A DNA stretch of 64,000 bases from Bradysia coprophila (GCF_014529535.1 NW_023503555.1:5828001-5892000), one strand, 5' to 3'; shown: positions 26,032 through 38,238, counted from the stretch's first letter. Notes: generated by a model from the letters alone, not told the origin. Program-made: numbers and translations.

Positions 26032-26105
26032 CAGGTAGCTCAATCGGTAGAGCTCCTACATGTCATGGGTCCCATGTCAAACATAGTTCATAGGGTTTTT
26101 ACTAA
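26032..26105 (+). repeat. tRNA-derived SINE head (probable)
   Basis: CAGGTAGCTCAATCGGTAGA contains a perfect pol III box A; a weak box B (AGTTCATAGG) follows about 45 bp later. Its head is shared with the minus-strand copy at 44581-44655. There is no acceptor-stem pairing, so it is not a functional tRNA. Confidence 0.45.
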
Positions 26106-26259
26106 TCTTAATTCCCTGCTGTCAGTTAATACTAGTCAGCTCTATCGACCGTAATATGTCTCTAAGATAGCTTAACAGCTTGGTAAGCGTACTCTTTCCT
26201 GCCCAGCTTATCGACTTATCCTATCCTACATCATTTGAATAAAGACGTGGACAGCATTA

Positions 26260-26354
26260 CTGCCGTAATTTGCATAACGGACTTAGTGAAAATTTTAACA
26301 AAAGAATTATTTTGTTTAAAATTTTCAGTAAGTTCGTTATGCAAATTACGGCAG
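26260..26354. mobile_element. 95-bp hairpin MITE
   Basis: CTGCCGTAATTTGCATAACG at the left is matched by CGTTATGCAAATTACGGCAG at the right as an exact inverted pair. The arms extend almost to the centre (AAAATTTTAAC against AAAATTTTCAG). Confidence 0.8.
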
Positions 26355-26359
26355 ATTAT

Positions 26360-27960
26360 TACGTCACCAATCGCTGAGTAAAGGTGTTTCCTCGCCTTGC
26401 TGTTATATTGACTCACACCAGAGACAACTTGCACTCGAATTGTCTCTCAAAACTTTTAATGTAAAACTAGATTTGGTTCGTGTATTTACTGTACTGGTTG
26501 TTTGCTCAAACCATTTTTCAAAGAATCTTCAAGAATATTACTATCACTCATTTTGGCTATACTTTGAACAAAAGAAGTAACAGATTCATTAACTTTGTTT
26601 GTGTGGCTTACCACGACTATTTACTTGCTGATAGTTCTGGTTTCAGTTCAATTCAGATGAGCCGTTATGCCTCCTACACATTCCGCAGACTAAAAAAGAA
26701 GTTCTACCAGAAACGAAGACGAAACTACTATTATTATCAACCCATTACCTAAACATAAACCCTTGAAATTCCAGCGAAACATTTAATTGCCAGAAATTAA
26801 TTTAATTAAGAAAATCACTTAATTTGATAATGTATACGATATCCGGACGACCTTTTTTACACATCGTATATATATTCCCCCCGAAGACATCTTAATTAAA
26901 TTTGCTCACCCAATAAAATTGTCCGGACTTTTCCATTTTATATTGTCATGGGATACACATTGCTTTCGCCTGATTCGGATTAATACAAGACCGATGTTGT
27001 GTGAACAATGTGAAAGTCGATTCGAATGCATTAATGCCGGGTAATAAGAGAATGCCGTAAACGGCATTGATTCTATTAAATAATGGTACACATTGAAGAC
27101 CGTATAGTGAAATATACCATTTGTGGTTGAGAAACATGGTAGATATGCACGGTCGGAACATGCACTGCACATTTGTTACATTCAGTTCGGTGTAAATTTG
27201 TTTCACTTTATCAACGATGGGACGATGCAATGAAAAACTGGTATTCTGTCCTTTTGAATTTAACTGAAATGCTTGGTTCGATGCAACATCTATCAATCGT
27301 CGTACTGGGTTTTTAGTAAGTTTTCCTTACTCAGCATAAAATATTCAGCAGTGTGTTCGATATCTGAAGAGTCTAATCTATTAATTCGTTGGATTTGAGT
27401 ATTTTGAAGAGTTTGATCACGACATATTAAAGTTTATTTTACTCTGCCGTGGTTTGATAAAAAATCTTTTACTTCATTTGTTTGCAAGTGTTTTAGTTAT
27501 ATATATATATATGTAAGACAGCTTGAGCCGCAGTCGCAGCTTGTCGCTTATATCAAGCCAATCCCAAAATTTTTCGTTCGAAATTCAAACTTTTTATCGG
27601 GAAAGGCCAGTTCCGGAGTTGCTAGAAAAAGATGTTTGGAAAACAGAGAAAATGCTCTTTTTTATATAAAAATGCAAAAGACCATCCGCTGGGAAAGGCA
27701 ATGAGAGAAGGCAATGTTCACCGAGAGAAGAAAAAGTTGGAAATTTCATATCGAGACTATTGTCGAGGAAGTCACCCGAGTAAAGAAAATTTCCTACTTT
27801 TTTCCTGAGATCAACACAACGTTTTTCACAAAAAATGCTCCCAAAGTTCCAACTGAGGTGAGAAAATGTCTACTTCGCAAATCGGTATTCTTGTTTGTAT
27901 CTTGTGTGTGTGGACCAGCTGAAGCAAATTTCTATATAAATTTTACTGACGTCCACTGCA
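26360..27960. other. No gene confirmed
   Basis: The longest frame is a 116-codon minus-strand one (26946-27296) with mixed composition but no domain I recognise, no TATA and no splice partner. A TA microsatellite lies at 27499-27512. The 20-bp dispersed motif ATCTTTTACTTCATTTGTTT is at about 27464. Confidence 0.35.
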
Positions 27961-27967
27961 ACGTTTT

Positions 27968-28863
27968 AAGAGTCAATACGCCAAAACGTCGAACAGTCGG
28001 GATTCAAGCAGACGGCGATCCAAACGAGCTATGGCTCAAATGAATCCTCGTTCAATTCTGAAAATATCGTGGAACAACTTTTTTTCCGAAATTTTTTTGT
28101 TGGGCTGACATGGCCCTTAGAAAAATTTTCTCCGAAGTGGTCGCGAAAATCGTTTTTTATCAATTACACCAACATGCGAGATGTGAATAATGTCAAATTA
28201 TGTACACTTATGAAGGTCGATGAGCTGAATATTATTGACCAACAAACGCCGATGTTCGACCCACCCAGCCGCCACAACAAGTGAAAAACCTCGAACAATT
28301 TTGAGCTCAATTTCCTATTTTCAAAAAATTGATGAGGTAAAATTTTGGAATTTTGATTCAATTTGACAGTTTGGCTTGTACAAAAAAGATCTATGGCTCA
28401 TCTTTTGGCTGTATCACGTTAGTTTTACTGGCTATTATCTCGTCCATAAACGTACACAATTTGACATTATTCACATCTCGCATGTTGGAGTAATTGATAG
28501 AAAACGATTTTCGAGACCACTTAGGAGAAAATTTTTCTAAGGGCTATGTCAGCCCAACAAAAAATTTTCGGGAAAAAGGTTGTTCCACGATATTATCAGA
28601 ATTGAACGACGATTCATTTGAGCCATAGCTCGTTTGGATCGCCATGGGCTCAGTGCCGGACTGGCCCTATGGGCGTTGGGGCGATTGCCGAAGGGCCTTT
28701 TCATTTTTGTATGGATAAATGACGACGAAGGGTTTTTTGATAAATTTTTCCATACAACGCTCGAAGGGCTTTTTTGAGCCAGTCCGGCACTGCATGGGCT
28801 TGAATCCCGATTCCATATATTCCATATAAGCTGTTCGAATTTTTGGCGAATTGACTCTTAATC
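27968..28863. mobile_element. Foldback element with ~250-bp arms, interrupted by a hAT MITE
   Basis: The left arm (about 27968-28216) and right arm (about 28449-28863) are inverted copies; landmarks are GATCCAAACGAGCTATGGCT, ATATCGTGGAACAAC and GAATAATGTCAAATT. The right arm is longer only because of the 142-bp insertion at 28651-28792. No coding capacity. Frames at 27714-28043 and 28069-28284 lie in or beside the left arm and are taken as spurious. Confidence 0.75.
28651..28792. mobile_element. hAT-type MITE, 142 bp
   Basis: Perfect 14-bp terminal inverted repeats CAGTGCCGGACTGG / CCAGTCCGGCACTG, flanked by an exact 8-bp direct repeat CATGGGCT (28643-28650 and 28793-28800). An 8-bp target duplication with CAG-starting termini is the hAT signature. 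It is nested in the foldback element's right arm, so it is younger than that element. Confidence 0.9.
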
Positions 28864-28864
28864 A

Positions 28865-30205
28865 AACTTTTGAACAACCTGGACCATTTGGAATAATGAC
28901 GAGAAGGGCAAAATTTTGATTCGGCCGCAATGCGTGCAATATTTGTTGTGAGGTTTCACTTAATATGATTACAACAAATCTGTTTCAGAATGACTTGATG
29001 ACGTCGTTGATTAGTAAAGTTTTGAAAGAAATAAATTCTGTTGAAGTTGTCCATACGTGAAATAATAATGAGACGGGGAAAAACACCTACGAAAAAAAGT
29101 AAATGTGAAACAAATTTTGAAAATATAAAATCGGCACGAACCGAGGCACAAACAACATCAAAATAATTCTTATTATAAATCTCATTTTCTACGAACTTTT
29201 CTAATTTTGTTATTTTATCAAAATAATAATTTTGCAGGCAACTTTTGACTTCCATCTGTATTACATCTTCCCATATATAATGCTAGAGACTTTCCACCTT
29301 CATAAATCCAAAAATTTATTTATTATTTTCCTTACTCAGAACCGAATTCATATATATGTGTGTCTGATGACGATGATGGTGGGTCTATGATATATCTCAC
29401 TATACATCATTGTACGTACACACCATTTATACATTTATCTGTTTCCTTTGCTATTCCTTCTGTATTAATCTTCAAATAACTTCTTAACTGCTGATTCGCA
29501 AGTTTTTTTTAAAGATTTCAGCAAATTCGGAATAATATAAATGCCATAACTGCCGAAGTTTGAAAAGATTTCCCATTTACGTTGCTGATTGGACCTATTC
29601 ATATCCGCACAAACAGAAGTAATCTTTATCGGCATTTATATTTTATCCACAGCACATTTTTATTATATTTATTGTAGCGAGAAAATATAAGGTCCCTGCA
29701 AACACATACACATATAAGATAGCCAGCGTGTGATGACTTTTCTTAATTTCATCATTCCCTTGACTGAAAGTCAGGGTCTTACACCAGAAAATACCGAAAT
29801 ATGTGGGTGACAAAAAAGTTCACTATGATTGAAAATGTATGAAATGGTATGAAAAACGTTAAATGTGGGTGACAAAAAATCGTTGAAGGCACGATAACTT
29901 GAGTAATTCTCAAGCTATTTGGATGAATCTTTTTTTTAAATATGTGGAATTAAAATCTCGAGGCTAAGTTCGAAGATGGGCAATGTGGGACGAAGGATCT
30001 GGAAGCTATCCAGGAAAAACAGGATTTTACACTGTTGATTATAGCCTCTATCGAAAAAGATTACTTTGATGAAATTTGATTTGGTTGCGTAGTGTGTGTA
30101 AATCGTATAAGTATGTTTTCGATAATGTGCATGAAACAAGTAAAAAGAAAAATTTCGTCAGTACATGCCCAGCCTCTAACCGGTAAACATCTCTTGTTAG
30201 TGAAC
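28865..30205. other. No gene seen
   Basis: AT-rich sequence with scattered short frames. Around 29760-29900 the phrase ATGTGGGTGACAAAAAA occurs twice. No coding exon or structured RNA recognised. Confidence 0.45.
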
Positions 30206-30206
30206 T

Positions 30207-31166
30207 GCTAACAAATCTGATGTTGACTATCAAATTTGATAGTTGACTAACAACTTGATAGTTGAGTAACAATTTGATAGTTGACTATCAAATTTGATAG
30301 TTGACTATCAAATTTGATAGTTGACTAACAACTTGATAGTTGACTATCAAATTTGATAGTTGACTAACAACTTGATAGTTGACTATCAAATTTGATAGTT
30401 GACTAACAACTTGATAGTTGACTATCAAATTTGATAGTTGACTAACAACTTGATAGTTGACTAACAACTTGATAGTTGACTATCAAATTTGATAGTTGAC
30501 TAACAACTTGATAGTTGACTATCAAATTTGATAGTTGACTAACAACTTGATAGTTGACTATCAAATTTGATAGTTGACTAACAACTTGATAGTTGACTAT
30601 CAAATTTGATAGTTGACTATCAAAATTGATAGTTGACTATCAAATTTGATAGTTGACTATCAAAATTGATAGTTGATTGTTGACTATCAAATTTGATAGT
30701 TGACTAACAACTTGATAGTTGAGTAACAATTTGATAGTTGACTATCAAATTTGATAGTTGACTAACAACTTGATAGTTGACTATCAAATTTGATAGTTGA
30801 CTAACAACTTGATAGTTGACTATCAAATTTGATAGTTGACTAACAACTTGATAGTTGACTATCAAATTTGATAGTTGACTAACAACTTGATAGTTGACTA
30901 ACAACTTGATAGTTGACTATCAAATTTTGATAGTTGACTATCAAATTTTGATAGTTGACTATCAAATTTGATAGTTGACTATCAAATTTGATAGTTGACT
31001 ATCAAAATTGATAGTTGACTATCAAAATTGATAGTTGACTATCAAATTTGATAGTTGACTATCAAAATTGATAGTTGACTATCAAAATTGATAGTTGACT
31101 ATCAAAATTGATAGTTGACTATCAAAATTGATAGTTGACTATCAAATTTGATAGTTGACTAACAAA
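30207..31166. repeat. Quasi-palindromic satellite, 19-20 bp units
   Basis: About 48 units of TTTGATAGTTGACTATCAAA (20 bp) or CTTGATAGTTGACTAACAA (19 bp). The 20-bp unit is nearly its own reverse complement, so each can form a hairpin. The first two thirds largely alternates the two unit types. The last part (about 30900-31160) uses only the palindromic unit and a CAAAATTG variant. The minus-strand frame at 30704-30904 is a translation of the repeat. Confidence 0.95.
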
Positions 31167-31530
31167 TTTAATGCGTCTACTATACCAAAGAAAGATGTTT
31201 TTTACTCAATGTCTTACGGCAGAAAAATGCCTGCTATCAAATGAGCACACTATGATTGAAAAGTGTAGGAAATTTTTATGTTAAATGTAACCATCTTTCT
31301 TTGTAGGCAATGTAACTTAAGTCATTCTCAACTAATTTCTAAAAATTATTTTTTTTTAAATTCATTATTCCAACAATCAAACAAAATATTTTACAACTCA
31401 TTCAATTTTACCGATAAAAAATAATAAATTACCGATAGAAATGTGGTACATGTCGCTGGCACCTCTTCAGTAAATCAGTAAAAAAAGGCTTTCCTTCACA
31501 CTTTGTCGATTTTGGAAATATAAAGCAATG

Positions 31531-31735
31531 GCGGTTCGTTCCTAGGGACTCCATCCTTCAACGAAATGTAATGAGAAGGCGTTCTGTTCGCTCCTAGGGA
31601 ATTCATCCTTCTACGAAATGTAATGCAAAGGCGTTCTGTTCGTTCCTAGGGACTCCATCCTTCAACGAAATGTAATGAGAAGGCGTTTTGTTCGTTCCTA
31701 GGGAATTCATCCTTCTACGAAATGTAACTTAGAGA
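31531..31735 (+). repeat. 52-bp tandem array, 4 units in an alternating pattern
   Basis: Units of GGCGTTCTGTTCG followed by TCCTAGGGA. Units 1 and 3 share ACTCCATCCTTCAACG; units 2 and 4 share ATTCATCCTTCTACG. This points to duplication of a 104-bp dimer. A hairpin (TTCTTCACTTTTGTCG / CGACAAAAGTGAAGAA) follows at 31747-31800. Confidence 0.85.
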
Positions 31736-31809
31736 CGTTTCGTCAATTCTTCACTTTTGTCGCTTTCTGAATCGACGAAAAAAATCGACAAAAGTGAAGA
31801 AACGACAAA

Positions 31810-33310
31810 AAAAAATAAATTAATTTATCGGTCGTTTATTACCATCCAAATTTTATTCACGATTGAAGGTTTTGTAAATTTAGTAAGTACCGGGGGACTT
31901 CCTTTTTTGTACAAAACTGTAAGAGAAGAACATCTATCGCGTTTTTTATTTTTTACCAAAGTGAAAGAGTCCTCTCATCGTTCCACATTCGTAAAACTTC
32001 GCATCTACTCTGATTAAATTTGACAAAATGGCAATCAAACAGAATAATAGATAGCTCATACGAGTGGGAAGTTTGCGGCCAGAGCGGAGCGAGGGCCGTA
32101 ATTCACACGAGTCTCATTTTTTTTACGATTTGTGGTTGATTGAAAATCTTGCTGCAAATTTATAAGAAAAATGAGAACTCAAAGATCATTCGGTCTTACG
32201 TTCGAAGGTTTATTTGAAGAACTTTTTCTGTCAAATTTTGTTGTCATGTATAGAGTAATCGATACATTAAATGTAGGTATTTGTATCAGTGATGTTTCGG
32301 AAGTTCAACAATGAAATTGATCAAAAATATATTGAAAAAATGGTCAGTCAAGGGACCTGACCCGCCCAAAAGGTGGGACCTAGTTTTTACGAAAAACAGA
32401 AATTTTGTGCTCATTTAAGGAGCTAGAACGAAAATGAAGACGAAGAAGAAAAAATTAATCGAAAGAGAGAAGTTAAGTTAAAACTTTTATCTTTTCAGAA
32501 ATTACAAGTTCGTTAAAAATGGCAAGGCAAATATTAAACTCTATACACTTGTAAATACCCCCTCAAGCCTTTTAACAACCCAATTTATATCATTCTCATA
32601 ATCGTTCAATAAAAAAAACTTTTTTCCTCTTCTTTATTTCATTGTTGAGTTATTTATTTAAATTTTCATCCATGGCAAGTCCAAAGCGAGGAGTATATGG
32701 AACATTTTGTGCTTAAAGCGAACTCGTATAGCACACACCACTCATACATAGTATTCATATATATTTGTATGCAGAGGAATATGTCTGTATAGATAGGTTA
32801 CCAAGTTTATGTGTGAGCAGCACCAAAAATTTCTCACGTTCAAAAGTTTTATCACGACTACCCTTTAGGCAGTTTACTAAAAACATATTTTTGTTTTTAT
32901 AGTTAAAGAAAGTTTGAGGTGTAATAAGGTATTCAGTACGCGTTGCTCAAGTTCTATTTAACGAATTTGTCTTTATTTTTTAGTTGCCCTTAAACCTTAT
33001 TTTATTTTAGAGTATAAATGGGAGATTTGGCGTGATGGGTGTGTGGGACGGATCTGGAATGCATTGCGGATGTCGAATATATTTTTAGCGATAGAAATTC
33101 ACCAACGGTGGCATAATGTTTGGATGATGTTAGCTAAGACAATATTTTTGAAATGTTTTTTAATCTGAGCGTTATTGTTGGTAGGTAGTAACTGTAACTC
33201 CAACTACAGCAGATAGAAAGTGCGAAATCTAAATGATGAAATTACATTGCCTAACGTTGAGAGATATTAATTGCATAAAAAGCTCCCAAAATGTAAAAGA
33301 AATTCTTATG
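31810..33310. other. No gene seen
   Basis: No frame with a domain or supported splice structure. Sequence is AT-rich without strong repeats. Confidence 0.45.
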
Positions 33311-33314
33311 GGAT

Positions 33315-35486
33315 GATCTCCATGCAAGGAGCTTCACGAAACTTCGTTGAAGTAAATTATAAGTGGGAGACGAACGGTTATTTTTACAGAGAAAATTGCA
33401 ATCCAGTTTATGTACATTTATGCACCATACATAAAAATACGGACGTGTCGTAATATTTTTCTTATGTGGAACGCAGAATTCAAGTTGTTTGTTAATATGA
33501 TTCTCTTACAACATTCAAATTCATTATTCACCAAATGGAGGGTCTGATCCCTTGGACTTGTGTAGAGCGTTTGAAAATATGAGTTACAGGAGGATGTAGG
33601 AAAAACGGCTTAGACTGTTTAAACATGCTTGAAAGAAAATTAAGGATTAATCGATGGGATTAATGGTCCCCAATATGCAGTTCAAAAATACCATACAATG
33701 CTCTAAGAACCATAAAACAATTACACGCACGCATGTGGCACTGGTAAAACCTTACAAAGACGTACATGCAGTTTTGTTTGTATGAGTGGATCAACTGAAA
33801 AGCTTGTTGGGCTAGAAAGGCGTAATATTGCTAGGTTCTGAAAATACAGATTAGAATAAGATACAATGGGTGGGGAAAGAAGTTCCTTTCATTTTTCATC
33901 TGGATCGTCATTTTTCAACTTAGTTTTGACTATTTGAATGTAGGTGTCGCAATTGTAAGTGCAAGATGGTGTCAAATGAATAATATCACCTGGTTGCAGA
34001 AGACATTGTATACAGACCGTTGCGGAACGAGGTTGTTTGTGTCACACGATGTGGTTATTACACTCGCTTCGCTCAATCACATCACATCAACCTCTTTTCG
34101 CAACTTGTTGCATAAATACGCACAATACTCTCATACTAAATTTTTGAAATTTTTAGACTTAAAATTTCTTTATGGTAACGTTCAAAAATGAAGTCCGTTT
34201 TTTCAGTGGTGTAATGCTGAAAAAAGCACACGTCATTTTTGACCGTTAACTTTTCATTTGGCGCTGGCTCAATCAAATATTGCTGGTACAATTCTTTTGT
34301 AAAAAAGTTAGGGAGCAAGCGACACTTGCGTAAGGCCTAGTTGGCTTACCCAAATTAATTATTAATTGTAACAATTTAGTTCCAATACAGCCTTTTATTG
34401 ACAACATCTCATTCACAAAATGAAAATTCTGTTGCTCTGCTTTGCATTTTATCTACCTTACGCTCTCTGTATAATTGGTGGCAATGATGTACAAAAGAAC
34501 ATTGTGGAACCACACTTTGTCGTCTCACTAAGGAAAATGGGTGCCTATAGACATTTTTGTGGCGGTTCATTAATTGCTTCGAAGTTTGTACTAACAGCAG
34601 CTTCATGCGTGAAAGACCAAAATTTAAAAGATGTTTTTGGTTACGTTGGTGCATCAAATGTGGACAGCAGCAAAGAACGAGTAATGATATATTTTGACAA
34701 AGTTTTTTTTAAAGATCCCACTGGACAGAAGCTAGTGCGAAACAATATCGCATTATTGCATCTAAAAGACAGAATTACACATTTTGATATGGATAAAGTG
34801 CAGATAATTGACTTTTCGTCAGATACGGACATAGCGACAAATGGAGCTCGATGCAAAGTCTTCGGTTGGGGCCAGACGGATGTAAGTGATCCTTTTGATT
34901 AGTCAACTTGTGCTTAAATTTTCCGCAATTTCGCACTTTTTTAGCGCTTACGCAACGAGTCCACAAATATTTTACAAGAAACATGGACTTCTATTGAAGA
35001 TTTTAAGACATGCAAATACCACAACAGTGACGTGGATGAATCTAACATCTGTACCTACTGCTCCACTGCAAGTTGTTGTAATTTTGATGCAGGTACACTT
35101 TTCTTACATCGAATTGTCCACCTACTTGCGATAAAATAAAAACGCTCACACCATGCGTCCACCTACGTAGGTACTCCATTGGCTTCGACAGACGTCTTGT
35201 GGGGAATAGCAACTGAAGACTATGCGGTAATATCGAGTTTCAAGTCTATTACTTTGAAGAGATTTAACTCTAAAAGTCGTTTTCCATTTACAGTGTAGCG
35301 AAAGTCCAATACTCGGCGATGTATTCACACGAGTAGATTCGCACAAGGACTGGATCGAAAAAACAATTGAGGAAAATTCATCAAAACAACACAAACCACA
35401 TACAGTCATTATGAGTACCTGCATCATTATGCTTTTGAAGACTTGGCTGCATTTATGAAAAGAATCGTTTTAAAGCTGGTCCAAAT
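33315..35486 (+). repeat. Segmental duplication, copy 1 (contains SPH1)
   Basis: Matches about 45900-48281 from ATCTCCATGCAAGGAGCTTC at the left to GCTGGTCCAA at the right, with several insertions and deletions between. The copy at 46-48 kb carries a MITE absent here. The last 400 bp are almost identical between copies, whereas exon 1 is clearly diverged. Confidence 0.85.
34420..35458 (+). CDS. SPH1: non-catalytic trypsin-like serine protease homolog
   Basis: Exons 34420-34881, 34945-35092, 35171-35226, 35294-35458; 276 residues; all introns GT-AG with the same phases as its paralogs. Signal peptide about 1-17 (MKILLLCFAFYLPYALC), then IIGG at once, with no activation peptide. The fold is S1/chymotrypsin: Cys47 and Cys63 correspond to Cys42-Cys58, FGWGQ is present, and LWGIATED holds Trp215-Gly216. 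The triad is gone: TAASC puts Ser62 at His57, NNIALL puts Asn109 at Asp102, and CNFDAG puts Ala203 at Ser195, while Asp194 (Asp202) is kept. It should therefore not cleave peptides; serine protease homologs of insects generally act as cofactors, binders or decoys, but the role here is unknown. The C-terminus is a hydrophobic tail (TVIMSTCIIMLLKTWLHL), suggesting a GPI signal or membrane anchor. AATAAA lies at 35553. No intron splits the last exon, unlike SPH2, 3, 6 and 7. Confidence 0.85.
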
Positions 35487-35559
35487 TCACAGTTAAGCAT
35501 TGTCGAAGATGATGGTCTGGCGAGTAAAATTTTTAGAAGCTTGAGCGTACTCAATAAAT

Positions 35560-36700
35560 ATTGTCTCGTTCTCGTTGATTCGTCACAACCCCAGGAAAAT
35601 TATTTTCGAATTTTATGGAACAAATAACACTACTAATAACACACGACAATTAGCAATGCTTTCATTAATACGGTTTTGGTTAAGATTCCGAGTCTGAAAT
35701 TTCCTAAAGTTTAAAGTTTCTTATCAATTTTTTTTTTGTAAAATTAACAAAATTAGTTGACGTGGAGAGAACTGACTGTCTAAGACAGATTACATGTAGT
35801 ATATACAGTAACCGTATCACGATTCATTAAATCTGAGACTTCCCTTAGTTCAATTATCGTCTGCCAATAACAAAATTCTAGTACTTCAGTGGTTTAAGTA
35901 TAGACATTCAAAGTCAAAATAAACTATGTTGGATACTGGAATCGCCACTTACTTGTGTGTTTAAAGCAACTCGCTCAGGAACCTGTTATTTTGACAAGTG
36001 TATAGTTCATATCCGAGCCAAAGGCGAAGAGCGTCTTTAAAATAGTTAGGCTATTTGCATGCGCCTACAATTAGTGACTTCGTTAAAATTTTTGGTTTAT
36101 GCAAGTTTCCACACATACGTTTCAGTATCAGTTGCTATACAACGAATGCGGCTTGATTCTTCGATTTGTTCGAGTAAAAAAAATCTAGACTATTTTTATA
36201 TGAATTTGTAATTTATCCGTAAAAACTAATTGAAACATAGCTAACGCCGACCCGTACGAAACACCTATTCGTATCAAAAGCCTTTAATGTGAAACTCTTC
36301 ATTTCTCTTACTTCATTTTCTTCTCTGCTGAAAAACTATTCTCCCTTTAAAATCACTTACATTATCCACTCTTTGCCTTGTTATCATATACAACTAAATT
36401 GCCGGAGGCAATATAGACAGTCCCGTACGAAGTCAACTTTCATAAATTCCTATTTAAACAGCTATATACCGCTGTATTTAACTATATTTCACTATAAATA
36501 AACATTTCACAGATAAATATATGCTATTATATAGCTCTATATGCCTGTATATAGCTCAATATAGCTGTATATAGATATATATAGATGTCCGTATATGGAA
36601 TCCCTGAAACCCCACACACATAACAAATTATTTCCATGTTAACAGAAACTCTCTGAGTACCATTTTTCCCAAGATATATCACTTTTAATAAAATCCAATA
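35560..36700. other. No gene; AT-rich and Q-like fragments
   Basis: About 36505-36600 is a TATAGCTC/TATATAG low-complexity tract. CCGTACGAA blocks at about 36250 and 36423 resemble element Q termini. Confidence 0.45.
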
Positions 36701-37671
36701 TTGCCGCCGGCAGCCATTTTGTTAGGAGACCGGAAATAGTACCGACGCTTTACATTCGTTAATACCTTTCAAACAAAAAAAAATCATGAAATTCGGTCAA
36801 AATTTACTCGAGATATTGACAAAATACTCCACGTTCACTGTACGGCCGAGTAGCCAGATAAGAGCTCACTCCAAGAGACCTAGCTCACGCTCAGGAGAAC
36901 ATAATTTCATAAACTTTTTTTCCCTGATTGGTACGGTCAATACCTATCTAATAAAGCTAAAACGACATATGTTCAAATGTGGCCGACCTACAAGCTAAAA
37001 CTGCTTGCCGCCCTGTGCCTGTTTCACACCAAGGGGTCTAACTCATGAGTCGGTCATCCGATTTCCATAAACTTTTTTTTTGTCGATCGGTATTGTAAAT
37101 ACCTTTTATTCGTATCACTGACAAGTGTAGTGCTTAAATGTCTGGAGATATCGTCGAAAAACACTTAGGCACTTCAATATTTTATGAGCTGATCTAATAA
37201 TTAATCAGGTTGTCGGATTAGCTCAATAAAGACAAAATTTTTAACTTATTATGCCAATATATTTCGTCTTCCAATTGAAGACATCATCAGGGCTGTAACA
37301 AAACAATTCATCATAAATAACTTAAGTCATACAACATTCAAGGGAGAACAGTGTTACCTATATATCTCTTACATTCACATTAACATTGAAAAAATATAGC
37401 CCACAACAAAAGCTCTGTGTACGTTCTGCCTGTACGAACATTAAAAAGCATTAGCAAATGCGACTTGAAATTACATTCTAATCACAAAATCACCTTACAA
37501 AAACATACACTTCGTCAAAAATCAATCAGAAAAATAATTTCAAAAACTTCTATCACTACTGCAATCTATTTGAATACAGAAAGAACAACTTCCTAGAAAA
37601 AGTATTGACATCCGGTACATAATAAGCACACGGCTAAACTAACTTCATTGGTCTACATATAGCGCGACAAT

Positions 37672-38238
37672 TCAAATGATGTTATTGTACGCTGTTGACA
37701 GGAAAATTGATTCTTTTTGTTTGTTGATACAATTCGGATTCTTCCTAATATGTACCATTTCTAAAACGCACCGTTTCTTCTTATTGTATTCGAAATCGAG
37801 GATTTCTACATCGTCCCACTTTGGTTCATGATTTAGTGTAACAGCATGTTCAGTAATAGCGCTATGATCGACGTTCTTGATCTTCGCGTTGTATTTATGC
37901 TGGTACATCCTCTTTTTCAATTTCTGTTTCGTTTGGCCAATATATATTTCACCACAAGAGCAAGTGACCTTGTAAATCACATTAGACTGTTCCATCTTAC
38001 CGGTCTTGTCCTTCAGTCTACTGAAACAAAATTTCTTGACGTTGTTGTCCCCTTTTCCAATGACAGAGAACCGTTCTTTGCAAATAGACTTCAAACTTTC
38101 GAACAAACCTCTGGTATATGGAATAGCTACAGTTGGCTTATCGTGTTGTAGTCCATGAACAGGAAGTTGATTATCACTTGATCGGGTGTCTTTTTCAGCA
38201 ACTTTCAATTTAGTTTTCCTTATAATGTCTTCTGTCAA
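37672..38238 (-). CDS. Penelope-like element, GIY-YIG endonuclease fragment (left arm)
   Basis: 188 codons open on the minus strand, ending at the same residues (STAYNNII) as the right-arm copy. It holds the GIY-YIG-type motif GEIYIG, with IGQTKQKLKKRMYQH following. In the family this domain nicks target DNA to prime reverse transcription. The 5' portion of the element's protein is missing, so this is a fragment and unlikely to act alone. Confidence 0.8.
   Translation of the reverse strand: MTEDIIRKTKLKVAEKDTRSSDNQLPVHGLQHDKPTVAIPYTRGLFESLKSICKERFSVIGKGDNNVKKFCFSRLKDKTGKMEQSNVIYKVTCSCGEIYIGQTKQKLKKRMYQHKYNAKIKNVDHSAITEHAVTLNHEPKWDDVEILDFEYNKKKRCVLEMVHIRKNPNCINKQKESIFLSTAYNNII

Noticed and set aside
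26946-27296. A 116-codon minus-strand frame as a gene
   Set aside because: Mixed composition but no family, signal peptide, TATA or splice support; likely chance.
30704-30904. A minus-strand frame with perfectly repeating residues (NYQVVSQLSNLIV)
   Set aside because: It is the 19/20-bp satellite read in one frame, with no start context or gene signals.
30207-31166. CRISPR-like regular repeat structure
   Set aside because: The units are contiguous with no unique spacers, in a eukaryotic context; it is a satellite.
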